Part shown: positions 52,144-60,303 of the stretch, piece by piece
How the letters are laid out: each line of letters begins with the position of its first letter
Numbering within the stretch: the first letter of the stretch is position 1
Assembly: GCF_048565625.1 (NCBI RefSeq)
Contig: NZ_JBLZUR010000002.1
Coordinates: forward strand, 124,001 to 188,000
Reading direction: 5' to 3'
Length of the DNA stretch: 64,000 nucleotides
Origin: JBLZUR01 sp048565625
Lineage (GTDB): Bacteria > Pseudomonadota > Alphaproteobacteria > Sphingomonadales > Sphingomonadaceae
Translations under genes and position numbers: made by a program
Notes under the pieces: generated by a model
The model's database searches: none
Seen by the model: only the letters and a program-made list of their open reading frames with translations
What the model was told of the DNA's origin: nothing

Positions 52144-53061
52144 CTAGCCGCAATCCCCCTCCGCGCACCCTTCGGTCAGCTCGACCTGAAGGGTGACGTG
52201 CCCGATCCCGAAATCATGCTCCAGCCGGTGCTTCGCTGCCTCGAAGAAGGCGAGACCCGGGTAGCGTGGCATGACGACATGCGCCGTCAGCGCGGTCTCG
52301 GTCGTGCTCAGCGGCCAGATATGGACATGGTGCACGCGCTCGACGCCGGGTAGCGCGCGCAGCGTCCCGTCGACCGCCGCGACATCGATCCCCTCCGGCA
52401 CCGCCAGCAGCGACATCGATACGGAATCGCGCAGCAGCCCCCATGTCCCCCACAGGATCACCGCCACGATCACCAGGCTCACCGCCGGGTCGATCCAGGC
52501 GAGCCCGGTCATCTGGATCACGAACCCCGCCACCACCACGCCCGCCGACACGCCCGCATCCGCCGCCATGTGGAGATACGCGCCCCGGATGTTGATGTCC
52601 CCCTTCTGCCCGCGCGCGAAGAGGAGGGCGGTCGCCCCGTTCACGACGATGCCGATCCCCGCGACGATCATCACCGTCGCCCCCGGCACCGCCACGTCCT
52701 CGCCGATCCGCCGCACCGCTTCCAGCGCGATCGCGCCCATCGCGACCAGCAGGAACAGCGCGTTGAACAAAGCCGCCAGGATCGTGCTGCCGCGCAGGCC
52801 GTAGGTAAAGCGCGGCCCGCCGCGCCGCTTGCCGATCGCCACCCCGGCCCAGGCGACGACGAGGCCGAGCACGTCGGACAGATTGTGCCCGGCGTCCGCC
52901 ACCAGCGCCATCGATCCTCTCGTGAACCCGACCGCCGCCTCCACCACCACGAAGGCGAGGTTCAGCGCGATGCCGATCGCAAAGGCGCGCCCGAAATCGG
53001 CGGGTGCATGGCTGTGCCCATGGTCATGACCGTGGTGGTGATGGGCGTGTCCGGCGCTCAT
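52144..53061 (-). CDS. Cation diffusion facilitator (CzcD-like)
   Basis: This 305-aa inner-membrane exporter of zinc or related divalent metals works by proton exchange. A His-rich N-terminus (HAHHHHGHDHGHSHA) precedes six helices. Metal-site residues are in DAGHNLSD (helix II) and HMAADAGVSAG (helix V). The cytoplasmic C-terminal domain carries HHVHIWPLSTTE and ends GCAEGDCG with two Cys, which may bind metal. The cation cannot be told from sequence; Zn is most likely. Confidence 0.93.
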   Translation of the reverse strand: MSAGHAHHHHGHDHGHSHAPADFGRAFAIGIALNLAFVVVEAAVGFTRGSMALVADAGHNLSDVLGLVVAWAGVAIGKRRGGPRFTYGLRGSTILAALFNALFLLVAMGAIALEAVRRIGEDVAVPGATVMIVAGIGIVVNGATALLFARGQKGDINIRGAYLHMAADAGVSAGVVVAGFVIQMTGLAWIDPAVSLVIVAVILWGTWGLLRDSVSMSLLAVPEGIDVAAVDGTLRALPGVERVHHVHIWPLSTTETALTAHVVMPRYPGLAFFEAAKHRLEHDFGIGHVTLQVELTEGCAEGDCG

Positions 53062-53089
53062 GGCCTTTCACCTAACAGCAACCGCGCCT

Positions 53090-53644
53090 TCACCCCAACT
53101 GCCAAGTCCGGATCGCCGCGACCGGGTGCACCAGCATCAGCACGTTCAGCGTCAGATTGTCGCGGATCATCCAGAGCGTCAGCAGCTCGAAGACCACCGC
53201 CAGCGCAACCGTCGCCGCCACCGGCAAACGCCGCGCCAGAAAGAACCCGATCGCCATCGCCCCGATATCCGCCACCGAGTTCACCACGCTGTCCCCGACA
53301 TAGCCGAAGGCGAAGGTGGCATGGCGATAGCGGTCGATGATCACCGGACTGTTCTCCACCACCTCCCACGCCGCCTCCAGCGCCACCGCGATCACGAAGC
53401 GGATCGGCACCGGCTTCTTGCGCAGCAGCAGCCACCCCGCCGCATAGAACAGGAACCCGTGGATGACGTGGCTCGGCGTATACCAGTCCGCCAACATCTG
53501 GCTGTTGGTCGCCCCGGTGACGGCATTGCTCCACAGATCCACCCGCCCGCAGGTGCAGATCGGATGCCGCCCCATCAGCAGCAGGATGACGGCAGCGGCA
53601 AGGACGACCAGGAGAGCGGCGGCATACGGACGACGACGGATCAT
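53090..53644 (-). CDS. UPF0314/DUF2585 membrane protein
   Basis: The 184-aa membrane protein has an initial helix (YAAALLVVLAAAVILLLMG), followed by family motifs HPICTCGRVDLWSN, HVIHGFLFYAAGW and EAAWEVVENSPVIIDRYR and about four helices. This family is widespread in alphaproteobacteria and uncharacterised. Start ATG 53644 is just before the first helix; upstream in-frame codons come from a repeat. Confidence 0.88.
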   Translation of the reverse strand: MIRRRPYAAALLVVLAAAVILLLMGRHPICTCGRVDLWSNAVTGATNSQMLADWYTPSHVIHGFLFYAAGWLLLRKKPVPIRFVIAVALEAAWEVVENSPVIIDRYRHATFAFGYVGDSVVNSVADIGAMAIGFFLARRLPVAATVALAVVFELLTLWMIRDNLTLNVLMLVHPVAAIRTWQLG

Positions 53645-53658
53645 GCCCCGGCCTACCC

Positions 53659-53790
53659 CATCCTCCCCGGCACGGGGAGGGGGACCGCGCGAAGCGTGGT
53701 GGAGGGGGCGTTCCGCACACAAGGCGGTGGATGTTGGCAACCCCCTCCGTCAGCGCGTGCGCGCTGCCACCTCCCCGTGCCGGGGAGGAT
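53659..53790. repeat. Family A palindromic repeat, copy 5
   Basis: It starts CATCCTCCCCGGCACGGGGA and ends GTGCCGGGGAGGAT. Inner arms include GGGGAGGGGGACCG and GGTGGAGGGGG with partly matching right arms. It lies between divergent UPF0314 and gmk genes and is 46 nt from the gmk start, so it gives no ribosome site. Confidence 0.88.
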
Positions 53791-53836
53791 CGATCCGCGA
53801 TTGACGCACCCCGCTCCTCCGGCGCACAGCCCCGCC

Positions 53837-54493
53837 ATGACCCCGTCCGCCACGCCACCCCATCTCGAACTGCCCCGGCGCGGCCTGCTCTTCGTGTTGT
53901 CCTCCCCCTCGGGCGCTGGCAAGTCGACGATCGCGCGGATGCTCTTAGAGGCGGACGGCCGCATCGCCATGTCGGTCTCCGCCACCACCCGGCCGATGCG
54001 CCCCGGCGAGGTCGACGGCCGCGACTACCATTTCGTTGATGTCGCCCGGTTCAAGGACATGGTGGCCGCCGGCGACCTCCTCGAATGGGCGCATGTCTTC
54101 GACCATCGCTACGGCACCCCGCGCGGCCCTGTCGAGGCGATGCTGGCCGAGGGTCAGGACGTCCTCTTCGACATCGACTGGCAGGGCACGCAGCAGCTCT
54201 ATCAGCAGGCGGGCGGCGATGTCGTCCGCGTCTTCATCCTGCCGCCATCGATGGAGGAGCTCGGCAAGCGCCTGCGCGGGCGCGGCACCGATGACGATGC
54301 GGTGATCGCCGGCCGCATGGCCCGCGCCGCGGCCGAGATCAGCCATTGGGACGGCTACGACTATGTCCTCATCAACGACGATATCGATCGCTGCTTCGCC
54401 GACGTCACCGCCATCCTCCAGGCCGAACGTCTCGCCCGCAAGCGGCAGACCGGCCTGATCGGCTTCGCCCGAAAGCTCATGGCCCCGGCCTAA
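53837..54493 (+). CDS. gmk: Guanylate kinase
   Basis: This enzyme phosphorylates GMP to GDP with ATP. P-loop SSPSGAGKST (GKS at 28-30), SATTRPMRPGEVDGRDYHFV and DIDWQGTQQL are diagnostic, at 218 aa. The ATG at 53837 gives a short leader (MTPSATPPHLELPRRG); the reading frame stays open upstream through the repeat, but that part is not conserved. Confidence 0.96.
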   Translation: MTPSATPPHLELPRRGLLFVLSSPSGAGKSTIARMLLEADGRIAMSVSATTRPMRPGEVDGRDYHFVDVARFKDMVAAGDLLEWAHVFDHRYGTPRGPVEAMLAEGQDVLFDIDWQGTQQLYQQAGGDVVRVFILPPSMEELGKRLRGRGTDDDAVIAGRMARAAAEISHWDGYDYVLINDDIDRCFADVTAILQAERLARKRQTGLIGFARKLMAPA

Positions 54494-54537
54494 GGCCCGC
54501 GCTACAACCGCTCCCACACACAGGGAGGGTTTCGCCA

Positions 54538-55101
54538 ATGGTCCGCGTCCTGATCGGCAGCATCGTCGCCGCCATCGCCATGTTCATCACGGGCTTCGTC
54601 TTCTGGGCGACCCCGCTTTCGAAGCTCGGCCTCTCCTCGGTCGACGTACAGCAGAGCGCGAACGTCCAGGCAGCACTCGCCGCCAACCTTCCCCACACCG
54701 GCGTCTACATGATCCCCTGGCCCGACACGCCGGAGGGGACCGCCATGTTCGGCCGCGGCCCGATCGCCAGCGTCGATTACAACACCGCCGGCGCCAGCCT
54801 CACCAACCCGACCCCGATGATCGTCGGTTTCGTGCAGGAGGTGATCGTCGCCCTCTTCATCGGCCTCGGCCTCCTCGCCATCTCGGGCCGCGTCACCGAC
54901 TTCCCCTCCCGCATTAAGGTGGCCTTGGCGCTGACCGGCGCGGCGGCGATCCTCATCACCACGCAGGACCCGATCTTCATGCACGGCGACTGGCGCCACG
55001 CCCTTTACAACCTCATCGCCTGCTTCGCGGTGCTGGCGGCGGGCAGCTTCGTGCTGGTCAAGTGGTTCCTCCCCAAACCGATCTCGGTAAGCCTGCGCTG
55101 A
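54538..55101 (+). CDS. Hypothetical membrane protein
   Basis: The 187-aa protein has about four helices (about 5-23, 94-114, 121-140 and 152-172). A periplasmic loop between helices 1 and 2 (about 25-90) contains HTGVYMIPWPDTPEGTAMFG. GGGAGG lies upstream of the ATG. I recall similar sphingomonad proteins of unknown function and assign none. It is 44 nt after gmk. Confidence 0.7.
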   Translation: MVRVLIGSIVAAIAMFITGFVFWATPLSKLGLSSVDVQQSANVQAALAANLPHTGVYMIPWPDTPEGTAMFGRGPIASVDYNTAGASLTNPTPMIVGFVQEVIVALFIGLGLLAISGRVTDFPSRIKVALALTGAAAILITTQDPIFMHGDWRHALYNLIACFAVLAAGSFVLVKWFLPKPISVSLR

Positions 55102-55106
55102 CCGAT

Positions 55107-55241
55107 CATCCTCCCCCGCCAGGGGGAGGGGGACCGCCAAAGGCGGTGGAGGGGGAGGCCGGCGACGTCTTTCGAAACGGGCCTTCCCATCCGCCCCCTC
55201 CGTCAGGCTCCGCCTGCCACCTCCCCCTAGCGGGGGAGGAT
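55107..55241. repeat. Family A palindromic repeat, copy 6
   Basis: It starts CATCCTCCCCCGCCAGGGGG and ends CTAGCGGGGGAGGAT. Inner arms include GGTGGAGGGGGAGG and CCCCCTCCG. It abuts copy 7, forming a direct pair that fills the gap before nrdB. Confidence 0.9.
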
Positions 55242-55252
55242 TTCCCACCGCC

Positions 55253-55431
55253 AATCCTCCCCTGGAAGGGGAGGGGGACCGCCGCAGGCGGTGGAGGGGT
55301 AGGGTACCGCACAAGACCGGCGTCCGATCGATGCTGACCGGCCCGGCTCCGCCAAACCACAACCCGCGCCCCCGCACCACCTACCCCTCCACCAGCCTGC
55401 GGCCGGTCCCCCTCCCCCTCCGGGGGAGGAT
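55253..55431. repeat. Family A palindromic repeat, copy 7 (long)
   Basis: It starts ATCCTCCCCTGGAAGGGGAG and ends CTCCGGGGGAGGAT, with inner GGTGGAGGGGTAG and CTACCCCTCCACC. At about 180 bp it is the longest copy, because the central spacer (55300-55380) is larger. Copies 6 and 7 account for most of the 484-nt gene-free stretch before nrdB; only 55432-55585 is unique and no gene is seen there. Confidence 0.9.
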
Positions 55432-55514
55432 GAAGGAGGCCCATCCACAGCCCCGCACAAAGCTGGGGAGAACCCGCGCTCAACCACTAGACATGGCATC
55501 CCGCCCCCGGACAT

Positions 55515-55527
55515 ACTACATTCTGTA
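55515..55527. promoter_or_regulatory. Palindrome upstream of nrdB
   Basis: CTACATTCTGTAG has perfect 5-nt arms around TTC. It lies 58 nt before the nrdB start, in the only unique part of the upstream region. It may be half of an NrdR-type operator, but I see no clean second box. Confidence 0.3.
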
Positions 55528-55585
55528 GCGTGGGCCGGTTGAGTCGTGCCGCCGCGCCCGTACCCAAAGCGGAGTTCGTGAAGCC

Positions 55586-56638
55586 ATGTCCCTCCTCCAG
55601 GCGTCCCGCGTCTACAAGCCGTTCGAATACCCCTGGGCCTATGACTTCTGGAAGCGGCAGCAGCAGCTCCACTGGCTGCCGGAGGAGGTGCCGCTGGGCG
55701 AGGATTGCCGCGACTGGGCGCAGAAGCTGACCGACCACGAACGCAACCTGCTCACCCAGATCTTCCGCTTCTTCACCCAGGCGGATGTCGAGGTGCAGGA
55801 TTGCTACCACGAAAAATACGGCCGCGTGTTCAAGCCGACCGAGGTCAAGATGATGCTGACCGCCTTCTCCAACATGGAGACGGTCCACATCGCCGCCTAC
55901 AGCCACCTGCTCGACACCATCGGCATGCCCGAGAGCGAGTACAGCATGTTCCTTCAGTACAAGGAGATGAAGGACAAGCACGATTACCTGGCGACCTTCG
56001 GCGTCGATACCGATGAGGACATCGCCCGCACGCTCGCCATGTTCGGCGGCTTTACCGAGGGGCTGCAGCTCTTCGCCAGCTTCGCCATGCTGATGAACTT
56101 CCCGCGCTTCAACAAGATGAAGGGCATGGGGCAGATCGTCACCTGGTCCGTCCGCGACGAGAGCCTGCATTGCGACGGCATCATCCGCCTGTTCCACGCC
56201 TTCGTGAAGGAACGCGATTGCCTGACCAAGGCGGTGCAGGAGGATATCCTCGACCAGTGCCAGAAGACCGTCCGGCTGGAGGACGCGTTCATCGACCTCG
56301 TCTTCGAACAGGGTCCGGTCAACGGCATGACGCCGAAGGACATCAAGAAGTACATCCGCTTCGTCGCCGACTGGCGGCTGGGTCAGCTGGGGCTGAAGCC
56401 GATCTACATGATCGAGGACCATCCTTTGCCGTGGCTCGCCCCGCTGTTGAACGGCGTCGAACACGCCAACTTCTTCGAAACCCGCGCGACCGAATATTCG
56501 AAGGCCGCGACCAAGGGCAACTGGACCGACGTCTGGGACGCCTTCGACCGCCGCAAGGCCGCCAAGGCCAAGGCCGAGGTCGCGAACGAGGACGCCGAAG
56601 GCGGGCTGTTCGGCACGGCGGGCGTGGCGGCGGAGTAG
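55586..56638 (+). CDS. nrdB: Ribonucleotide reductase class Ia small subunit
   Basis: The 350-aa beta subunit holds the di-iron/tyrosyl radical cofactor that starts reduction of NDPs to dNDPs. Metal and radical residues are in TQADVEVQDCY, NMETVHIAAYSH (radical Tyr105), FGGFTEGLQL and WSVRDESLHCDG. The C-terminus has NFFETRATEYSKA and an acidic tail likely binding NrdA. No nrdA gene is within the window on either side, although the two are usually adjacent. Confidence 0.94.
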   Translation: MSLLQASRVYKPFEYPWAYDFWKRQQQLHWLPEEVPLGEDCRDWAQKLTDHERNLLTQIFRFFTQADVEVQDCYHEKYGRVFKPTEVKMMLTAFSNMETVHIAAYSHLLDTIGMPESEYSMFLQYKEMKDKHDYLATFGVDTDEDIARTLAMFGGFTEGLQLFASFAMLMNFPRFNKMKGMGQIVTWSVRDESLHCDGIIRLFHAFVKERDCLTKAVQEDILDQCQKTVRLEDAFIDLVFEQGPVNGMTPKDIKKYIRFVADWRLGQLGLKPIYMIEDHPLPWLAPLLNGVEHANFFETRATEYSKAATKGNWTDVWDAFDRRKAAKAKAEVANEDAEGGLFGTAGVAAE

Positions 56639-56665
56639 CAGTATCCTGCGAGGCTGATACACCTG

Positions 56666-57487
56666 ATGAGTTCATCAACCGAATGGGAGCGCGTTAAGAA
56701 CTTCTGGCCAGTTCTGGTCGGCACGTACCCTGTAGTCGTAGGGATGTACGCCGCAGGGCTTTTTTGGTCTCTCCCGAAGGGAGTCATAGGAGCATTCGGA
56801 GCAAGTGACTTCCTTTTTCGGGCATCTATCATATATCTTACTTTGGCCGCCGGACTGATTATACCGATATTGATTATTACTACAGTCTACTCCGCTTTGG
56901 TTCCAGATCAAACGCACGAGAAGATTAAAGCGGCAGAGTCTGCGGGTAAGGCAGTTCGGTGGCAGGAGATGAGTAGGCGCCGAAGAGTAGCCTACATAAT
57001 ACCCTGCACTGCCATGTTGGCTCTTATGTTGTTCTCGTTTGTGTATGATCGCGAATATGCTGCCGAAGGTCCGAGGCTACTCTTCAACGCTATTATATTC
57101 TTGTTTGTCTTCGGAATAATATGTCGTCCTTTCTTCCCGCCCGGGAAGTGGAGGGAGCTGAATCTTTTGTTTTGGTGCACTGCCTTGGTAACGCTCCCGC
57201 TTGTTCTTGGGTATAACCAGGGGCAGCCTGAGAGAGGCGCTCCAATTATCAACTTCAAAGGGGTGGCGTGTCCGGTGACACTTGTCGGTGAGACGTCAAT
57301 TCTAGCCCGCTGCCAAGAGCACTTCATAGTGATATCTAGGGTCCGGACTCACAACCACCAGATGACGGTGGCGGCGAGGGCGATGGCGCTCATGAAGTTC
57401 TTGATGTTGCGATCGAAGCGGGTGGCGAGCCGCCTCCAGTCCTTGAGGCGGCAGAACATGCGCTCGATGACGTTGCGCTGTTTGTAG
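56666..57487 (+). CDS. Unrecognised membrane protein with IS-replaced C-terminus
   Basis: The protein starts MSSSTEWERVKNFWPVLVG and has five or six hydrophobic helices (about 15-35, 45-75, 110-128, 137-155 and 165-182). A cytoplasmic basic loop (QEMSRRRRVAY) lies between. The base composition is clearly more AT-rich than the flanks, suggesting transfer. At 57336 an IS5-type element interrupts it; the last 50 residues of the present frame are antisense IS sequence. Removing the IS and one CTAG restores an end of ISRDSLDTPLVWRKKKN with a stop at 58222-58224, so the IS hit near the natural C-terminus. Function is unknown. Confidence 0.65.
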   Translation: MSSSTEWERVKNFWPVLVGTYPVVVGMYAAGLFWSLPKGVIGAFGASDFLFRASIIYLTLAAGLIIPILIITTVYSALVPDQTHEKIKAAESAGKAVRWQEMSRRRRVAYIIPCTAMLALMLFSFVYDREYAAEGPRLLFNAIIFLFVFGIICRPFFPPGKWRELNLLFWCTALVTLPLVLGYNQGQPERGAPIINFKGVACPVTLVGETSILARCQEHFIVISRVRTHNHQMTVAARAMALMKFLMLRSKRVASRLQSLRRQNMRSMTLRCL

Positions 57488-58178
57488 ATGGTGCGGTCGT
57501 AGTCGTACTGGACCTTGCGGTTGCAGCGCGGCGGGATGACGGCCTGGGTGCCGCGCTGGTCGAGCCACTCGCGCAACTCCTGACTGTCATAGCCCTTGTC
57601 GGCGACGAGTTCGACGGATGGGGGCAGCGCCGCGATGCAGGTCTTGGCGACCTTGCAGTCGTGGACGTTGCCGGGCGTCAGCAGGAGGACGTGAGGGCGG
57701 CCCTTGGCGTCGCAGACGGCATGGACCTTGGTGTTCCGGCCGCCTTTGGTGCGGCCGATACCATGGGCCAAGGCCCCCCTTTTCCACCGCCTGCGCAGCG
57801 GTGGACCTTGATGCAGCTGCTATCGATGAACAGCCGGTCCGGCGCGTCGTCGGCGCCTGCCAGCGCGCTGAAAATCCCCTCCCAGATGCCGCGCTCGGAC
57901 CAGCGCACGAAGCGATTGTAGAGCGTCTTCTTTGGCCCGTACACGTCCGAGCAGTCCACCCAGCGACCGCCGCAGCGGAGCGCATGCACGATCCCGCTCA
58001 GCACCCGGCGATCATCCACACGTGCCTTGCCGCGAACGTCCGTCGGCAGCAGTGGTGCGATCCGCTCCCACTGCGCATCGGAAAACCAGAAGAAATCAGC
58101 CATTCCACCGCCTCCACACCAACGCAGTGAATCACGATCCAAGCGGTAGCAAAAGCCGTTATTGGGTCCGGACCCTAG
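57336..58178 (-). mobile_element. IS5-family insertion sequence with CTAG target duplication
   Basis: Matching ends GGTCCGGACTCACAACC (left) and GGTCCGGACCCAATAACG (right, read inverted) are flanked by CTAG at 57336-57339 and 58175-58178. The size of about 835-843 bp and two overlapping transposase frames are typical of the IS427-like group of IS5. GC content returns to high inside the element. The ends are intact, so it looks recent. A CTAG target is normal for this group. Confidence 0.9.
57349..58103 (-). CDS. IS5-family DDE transposase (two frames, probable -1 frameshift)
   Basis: The first frame starts MADFFWFSDAQWERIAPLLP and holds GGRWVDCSDVYGPKKTLYNRF and the first catalytic Asp in LFIDSSCIKVHR. 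The second frame, from about 57771 down, holds AHGIGRTKGGRNTKVHAV, VADKGYDSQELR (second Asp) and RNVIERMFCRLKDWRRLATRFDR (Glu), ending WWL. The change of frame falls on A AAA GGG GGG in the minus strand (about 57775-57785), a classic -1 slippery run, so a fused transposase is expected. The frames are otherwise intact. Confidence 0.9.
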
Positions 58179-58278
58179 AGACTCCCTCGATACACCACTA
58201 GTGTGGAGAAAGAAAAAGAACTAGAAAACGTGTATTGATATAGGGGTCGCCGGATCGGCTTTAATTTAGGGTAACACA

Positions 58279-58926
58279 GTGGGCCTTGATAGCACGATAG
58301 ACATGATCGTAAAGCAGACCCTTGCGATCTGGACTGCTCCAGTGCCATTCACTGTCTGTTTGATCATCGTTACGGCGTTAGTCTGGCGTGCCATGAAGTG
58401 GATTTACGAACAGAAACTTGAGAGACTGAAGGACGATGTTGCTTGGGCGGAGCGGCAGGTGCGGCGGAAGAGCGCTGAAGAACATGCAGCCCTCTCTGTA
58501 CAGATCGATCCATCTGTCCCGCTACGATCTGAGGTTCACATCAAGGCGGATGCTGGTCTGTTAGCGCCAAAAGAACGCATCTTCCTTCCCAAGGAAGCGA
58601 CGCCCGAGAATTTGGCCTCTCTTCGGCTCAGGAGTTCCGGGGTAGAGACCGACCGACAGCTTGCTAGCTATAAAGGCAAGTGGATCCATTTCTCTGGTAT
58701 CGTAGAGGCAACGGGTTTCAGCATGGGCGAGACTTACGTAAGACTGAACCCGGGAGAGCGGAGCAGCCTACGTGAAACCTTCGCACATCAAGTTACGGTG
58801 TATCCGTCAAGTTTAAGCGCCAACACTGTGGAGTTTCTGACGCCGGGGCAGTCACTAAGTGGTATTGCCGAGATCGAGGATGTTGGCACGTTTGGTATAA
58901 TCCTTATCAAGGCAGAGTTCGACTGA
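58279..58926 (+). CDS. Unrecognised membrane-anchored protein with OB-fold-like domain
   Basis: The 215-aa protein has one transmembrane helix (about 19-42, PVPFTVCLIIVTALVWRAMKW). A charged coiled-coil stretch (about 43-75, QKLERLKDDVAWAERQVRRKS) follows, then a C-terminal beta-rich domain (about 125-215). The pattern YKGKWIHFSGIVEATG...VTVYPSS...LTPGQSLSGIAEIED...IILIKAEFD resembles tRNA_anti-like OB-folds. It starts with GTG. It is AT-richer than the flanks and lies right after the IS, so it seems part of the same transferred island. No function is assigned. Confidence 0.65.
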   Translation: MGLDSTIDMIVKQTLAIWTAPVPFTVCLIIVTALVWRAMKWIYEQKLERLKDDVAWAERQVRRKSAEEHAALSVQIDPSVPLRSEVHIKADAGLLAPKERIFLPKEATPENLASLRLRSSGVETDRQLASYKGKWIHFSGIVEATGFSMGETYVRLNPGERSSLRETFAHQVTVYPSSLSANTVEFLTPGQSLSGIAEIEDVGTFGIILIKAEFD

Positions 58927-58960
58927 ACCCTCGTGCGGTAAGCGCCGAACTTTCAAACCT

Positions 58961-58990
58961 GCTGTCCTACAGCTAACCAAATCGGCTAGC
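58961..58990 (+). promoter_or_regulatory. 30-nt motif upstream of the HTH-like gene
   Basis: It starts GCTGTCCTACAGC and continues AACCA-N4-GG-N-TAGC, 31 nt before the ATG at 59022. It is 24/30 identical to the motif before the endolysin/holin pair at 43.2 kb. The identity, shared order and similar distance suggest a common regulator or promoter class. Confidence 0.55.
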
Positions 58991-59021
58991 GCTCCCCGAA
59001 TCACACAACCGGGGATGCACC

Positions 59022-59591
59022 ATGACCGACGCCAGCCACGCCGACTTCGACCGTTCCGAAGACACCTCCGCCGATCTCCCCAGCTTCACCCCCGCCGTCA
59101 CCCGCGCGCGGCATGACGGCTGGACGGCCGATCGGCAGCGTGTGTTCATCGCCGTGCTGGCGGAGACGGGGTGTGTCACCGATGCCGCCGATGCGGCGGG
59201 GGTCAGCCCGCGTTCCGCCTATCGCCTGCGCGCGCGGCTCGATGCGGCGGACTTCGCCTTCGCCTGGGATCATGCGTTGCGCCAGGCGTCGAACCGCCTC
59301 GTCTCCGCCGCGTTCGAGGGCGCGATCCACGGCCGCACGCAGCAGATCTGGAAGAAGGGCGAGCTTGCGGTGCAGAGCCGTACCCCGTCGGACCGCCTGC
59401 TGATCTTCCTGATCAAGCATCTCGACCCCAACCGCTTCACCCATCCCAGCCATTCGAAGATCAACGATCGCCTGCGCGCGCCGGAATATCTCGCCAGCCG
59501 TCAGGCCAAGCTGGTCGACCTGCCGCTCGATCCCGACCCCGGCCTGCCGATCGAGCCCCACACCGGCAACCACCCCCGCGACCCCGCCTGA
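59022..59591 (+). CDS. HTH-like protein, unknown role (possible phage/GTA link)
   Basis: The 189-aa protein has an acidic N-terminus. A region at about 33-75 (WTADRQRVFIAVLAETGCVTDAADAAGVSPRSAYRLRARLDA) reads like a helix-turn-helix of the kind seen in phage small terminase and related proteins. A second helical region follows (FAWDHALRQASNRLVSAAFEGAI) and a Pro-rich tail (LPLDPDPGLPIEPHTG). The HTH is inferred from pattern only. Such genes recur in sphingomonads as solitary units. Its promoter motif matches that of the lysis pair. Confidence 0.65.
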   Translation: MTDASHADFDRSEDTSADLPSFTPAVTRARHDGWTADRQRVFIAVLAETGCVTDAADAAGVSPRSAYRLRARLDAADFAFAWDHALRQASNRLVSAAFEGAIHGRTQQIWKKGELAVQSRTPSDRLLIFLIKHLDPNRFTHPSHSKINDRLRAPEYLASRQAKLVDLPLDPDPGLPIEPHTGNHPRDPA

Positions 59592-59756
59592 CCCCTCACG
59601 CGTATACGCGTACGTACATGCGCGCGCGTTGAGGTGAGACTTTTGCGACTTTCCGGGCCGTCCGAACGGCCCACCCGCTCTTTCCAACCGTCGAAAACCA
59701 CCACAGTGAGATAGGGGCCGCCGCCAACTCCCCTCGTCCGACCGCGCCGCGAACAC

Positions 59757-59880
59757 CCGTCCATCCCGAGCGAAGTCGAGGGACGCAGGCCGAGCGCAGC
59801 CGAGGCGCTCTTCCGCCCGCCGCGCGAAACCTCTCGACTTCGCTCGATGACCGTCCCTCGACTTCGCTCGGGATGGACGG
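59757..59880. repeat. Family C palindromic repeat (start of repeat array)
   Basis: CCGTCCATCCCGAGCGAAGT on the left and ACTTCGCTCGGGATGGACGG on the right are exact inverted copies over 20 nt. Nested TCGAGGGAC and GTCCCTCGA extend the arms. It opens a 550-bp array that also holds three family B copies. Confidence 0.9.
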
Positions 59881-59921
59881 AGCGAGGTGGACACCGTTCC
59901 CGCGCACAACCGCCCCCACAC

Positions 59922-60033
59922 CCGTTCGCACTGAGCCTGTCGAAGCCTGTCCTGAGCGACTGTCGCAGGCAGGCAGTCGAAGGGTGCTGCCCACCGCGTT
60001 CCGCTGGTGCTTCGACAGGCTCAGCACGAACGG
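59922..60033. repeat. Family B composite repeat, inverted nested hairpin
   Basis: CCGTTCGCACTGAGCCTGTC and GACAGGCTCAGCACGAACGG are the outer arms. The extra module (CCTGTCCTGAGCGACTGTCG with GCAGGCAGGCAGTCG) lies on the left side here, the reverse of the copies at 31.9 and 44.9 kb. Confidence 0.88.
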
Positions 60034-60070
60034 CGTGGGAGAAGGTAGACCGGGTGATGGGGCGCCCGCT

Positions 60071-60144
60071 CCGTTCGCACTGAGCCTGTCGAAGTGCCAC
60101 CGCCCACCGCCCCACCAGCGCTCCGACAGGCTCAGCACGAACGG
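60071..60144. repeat. Family B palindromic repeat (array member)
   Basis: CCGTTCGCACTGAGCCTGTC pairs with GACAGGCTCAGCACGAACGG. It is the simple form without the nested module, between two composite copies. Confidence 0.9.
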
Positions 60145-60193
60145 CGTGAGAGAGGGAACAGGGGGCACCGGATCGCTTCCACGCCCACCCGCT

Positions 60194-60303
60194 CCGTTCG
60201 CACTGAGCTTGTCGAAGCCTGTCCTGAGCGCCTGCCTTGCAGGCAGTCGAAGGGTGCCAGCGCCCACCACTCACCAGCGCTTCGACACGCTCAGCGCGAA
60301 CGG
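60194..60303. repeat. Family B composite repeat (array member)
   Basis: CCGTTCGCACTGAGCTTGTC and GACACGCTCAGCGCGAACGG are the outer arms, with the nested module GCCTGCCTTGCAGGCAGTCG on the left. It ends the array 81 nt before the ggt start. The 793-nt stretch 59592-60384 holds repeats only; I see no gene in it. Confidence 0.88.

Noticed and set aside
53060..53836. N-terminal extension of gmk by 259 codons
   Set aside because: The extension is antisense to the UPF0314 gene and repeat A; guanylate kinase starts at 53837.
59501..60274. 257-codon minus-strand frame through the repeat array
   Set aside because: It consists almost entirely of translated palindromic repeats (SLSKG, FDRLSANG-type peptides).
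59922..60303. CRISPR array
   Set aside because: The repeats are long palindromes with their own inverted arms, spacers are not of constant length, and no cas genes are seen.
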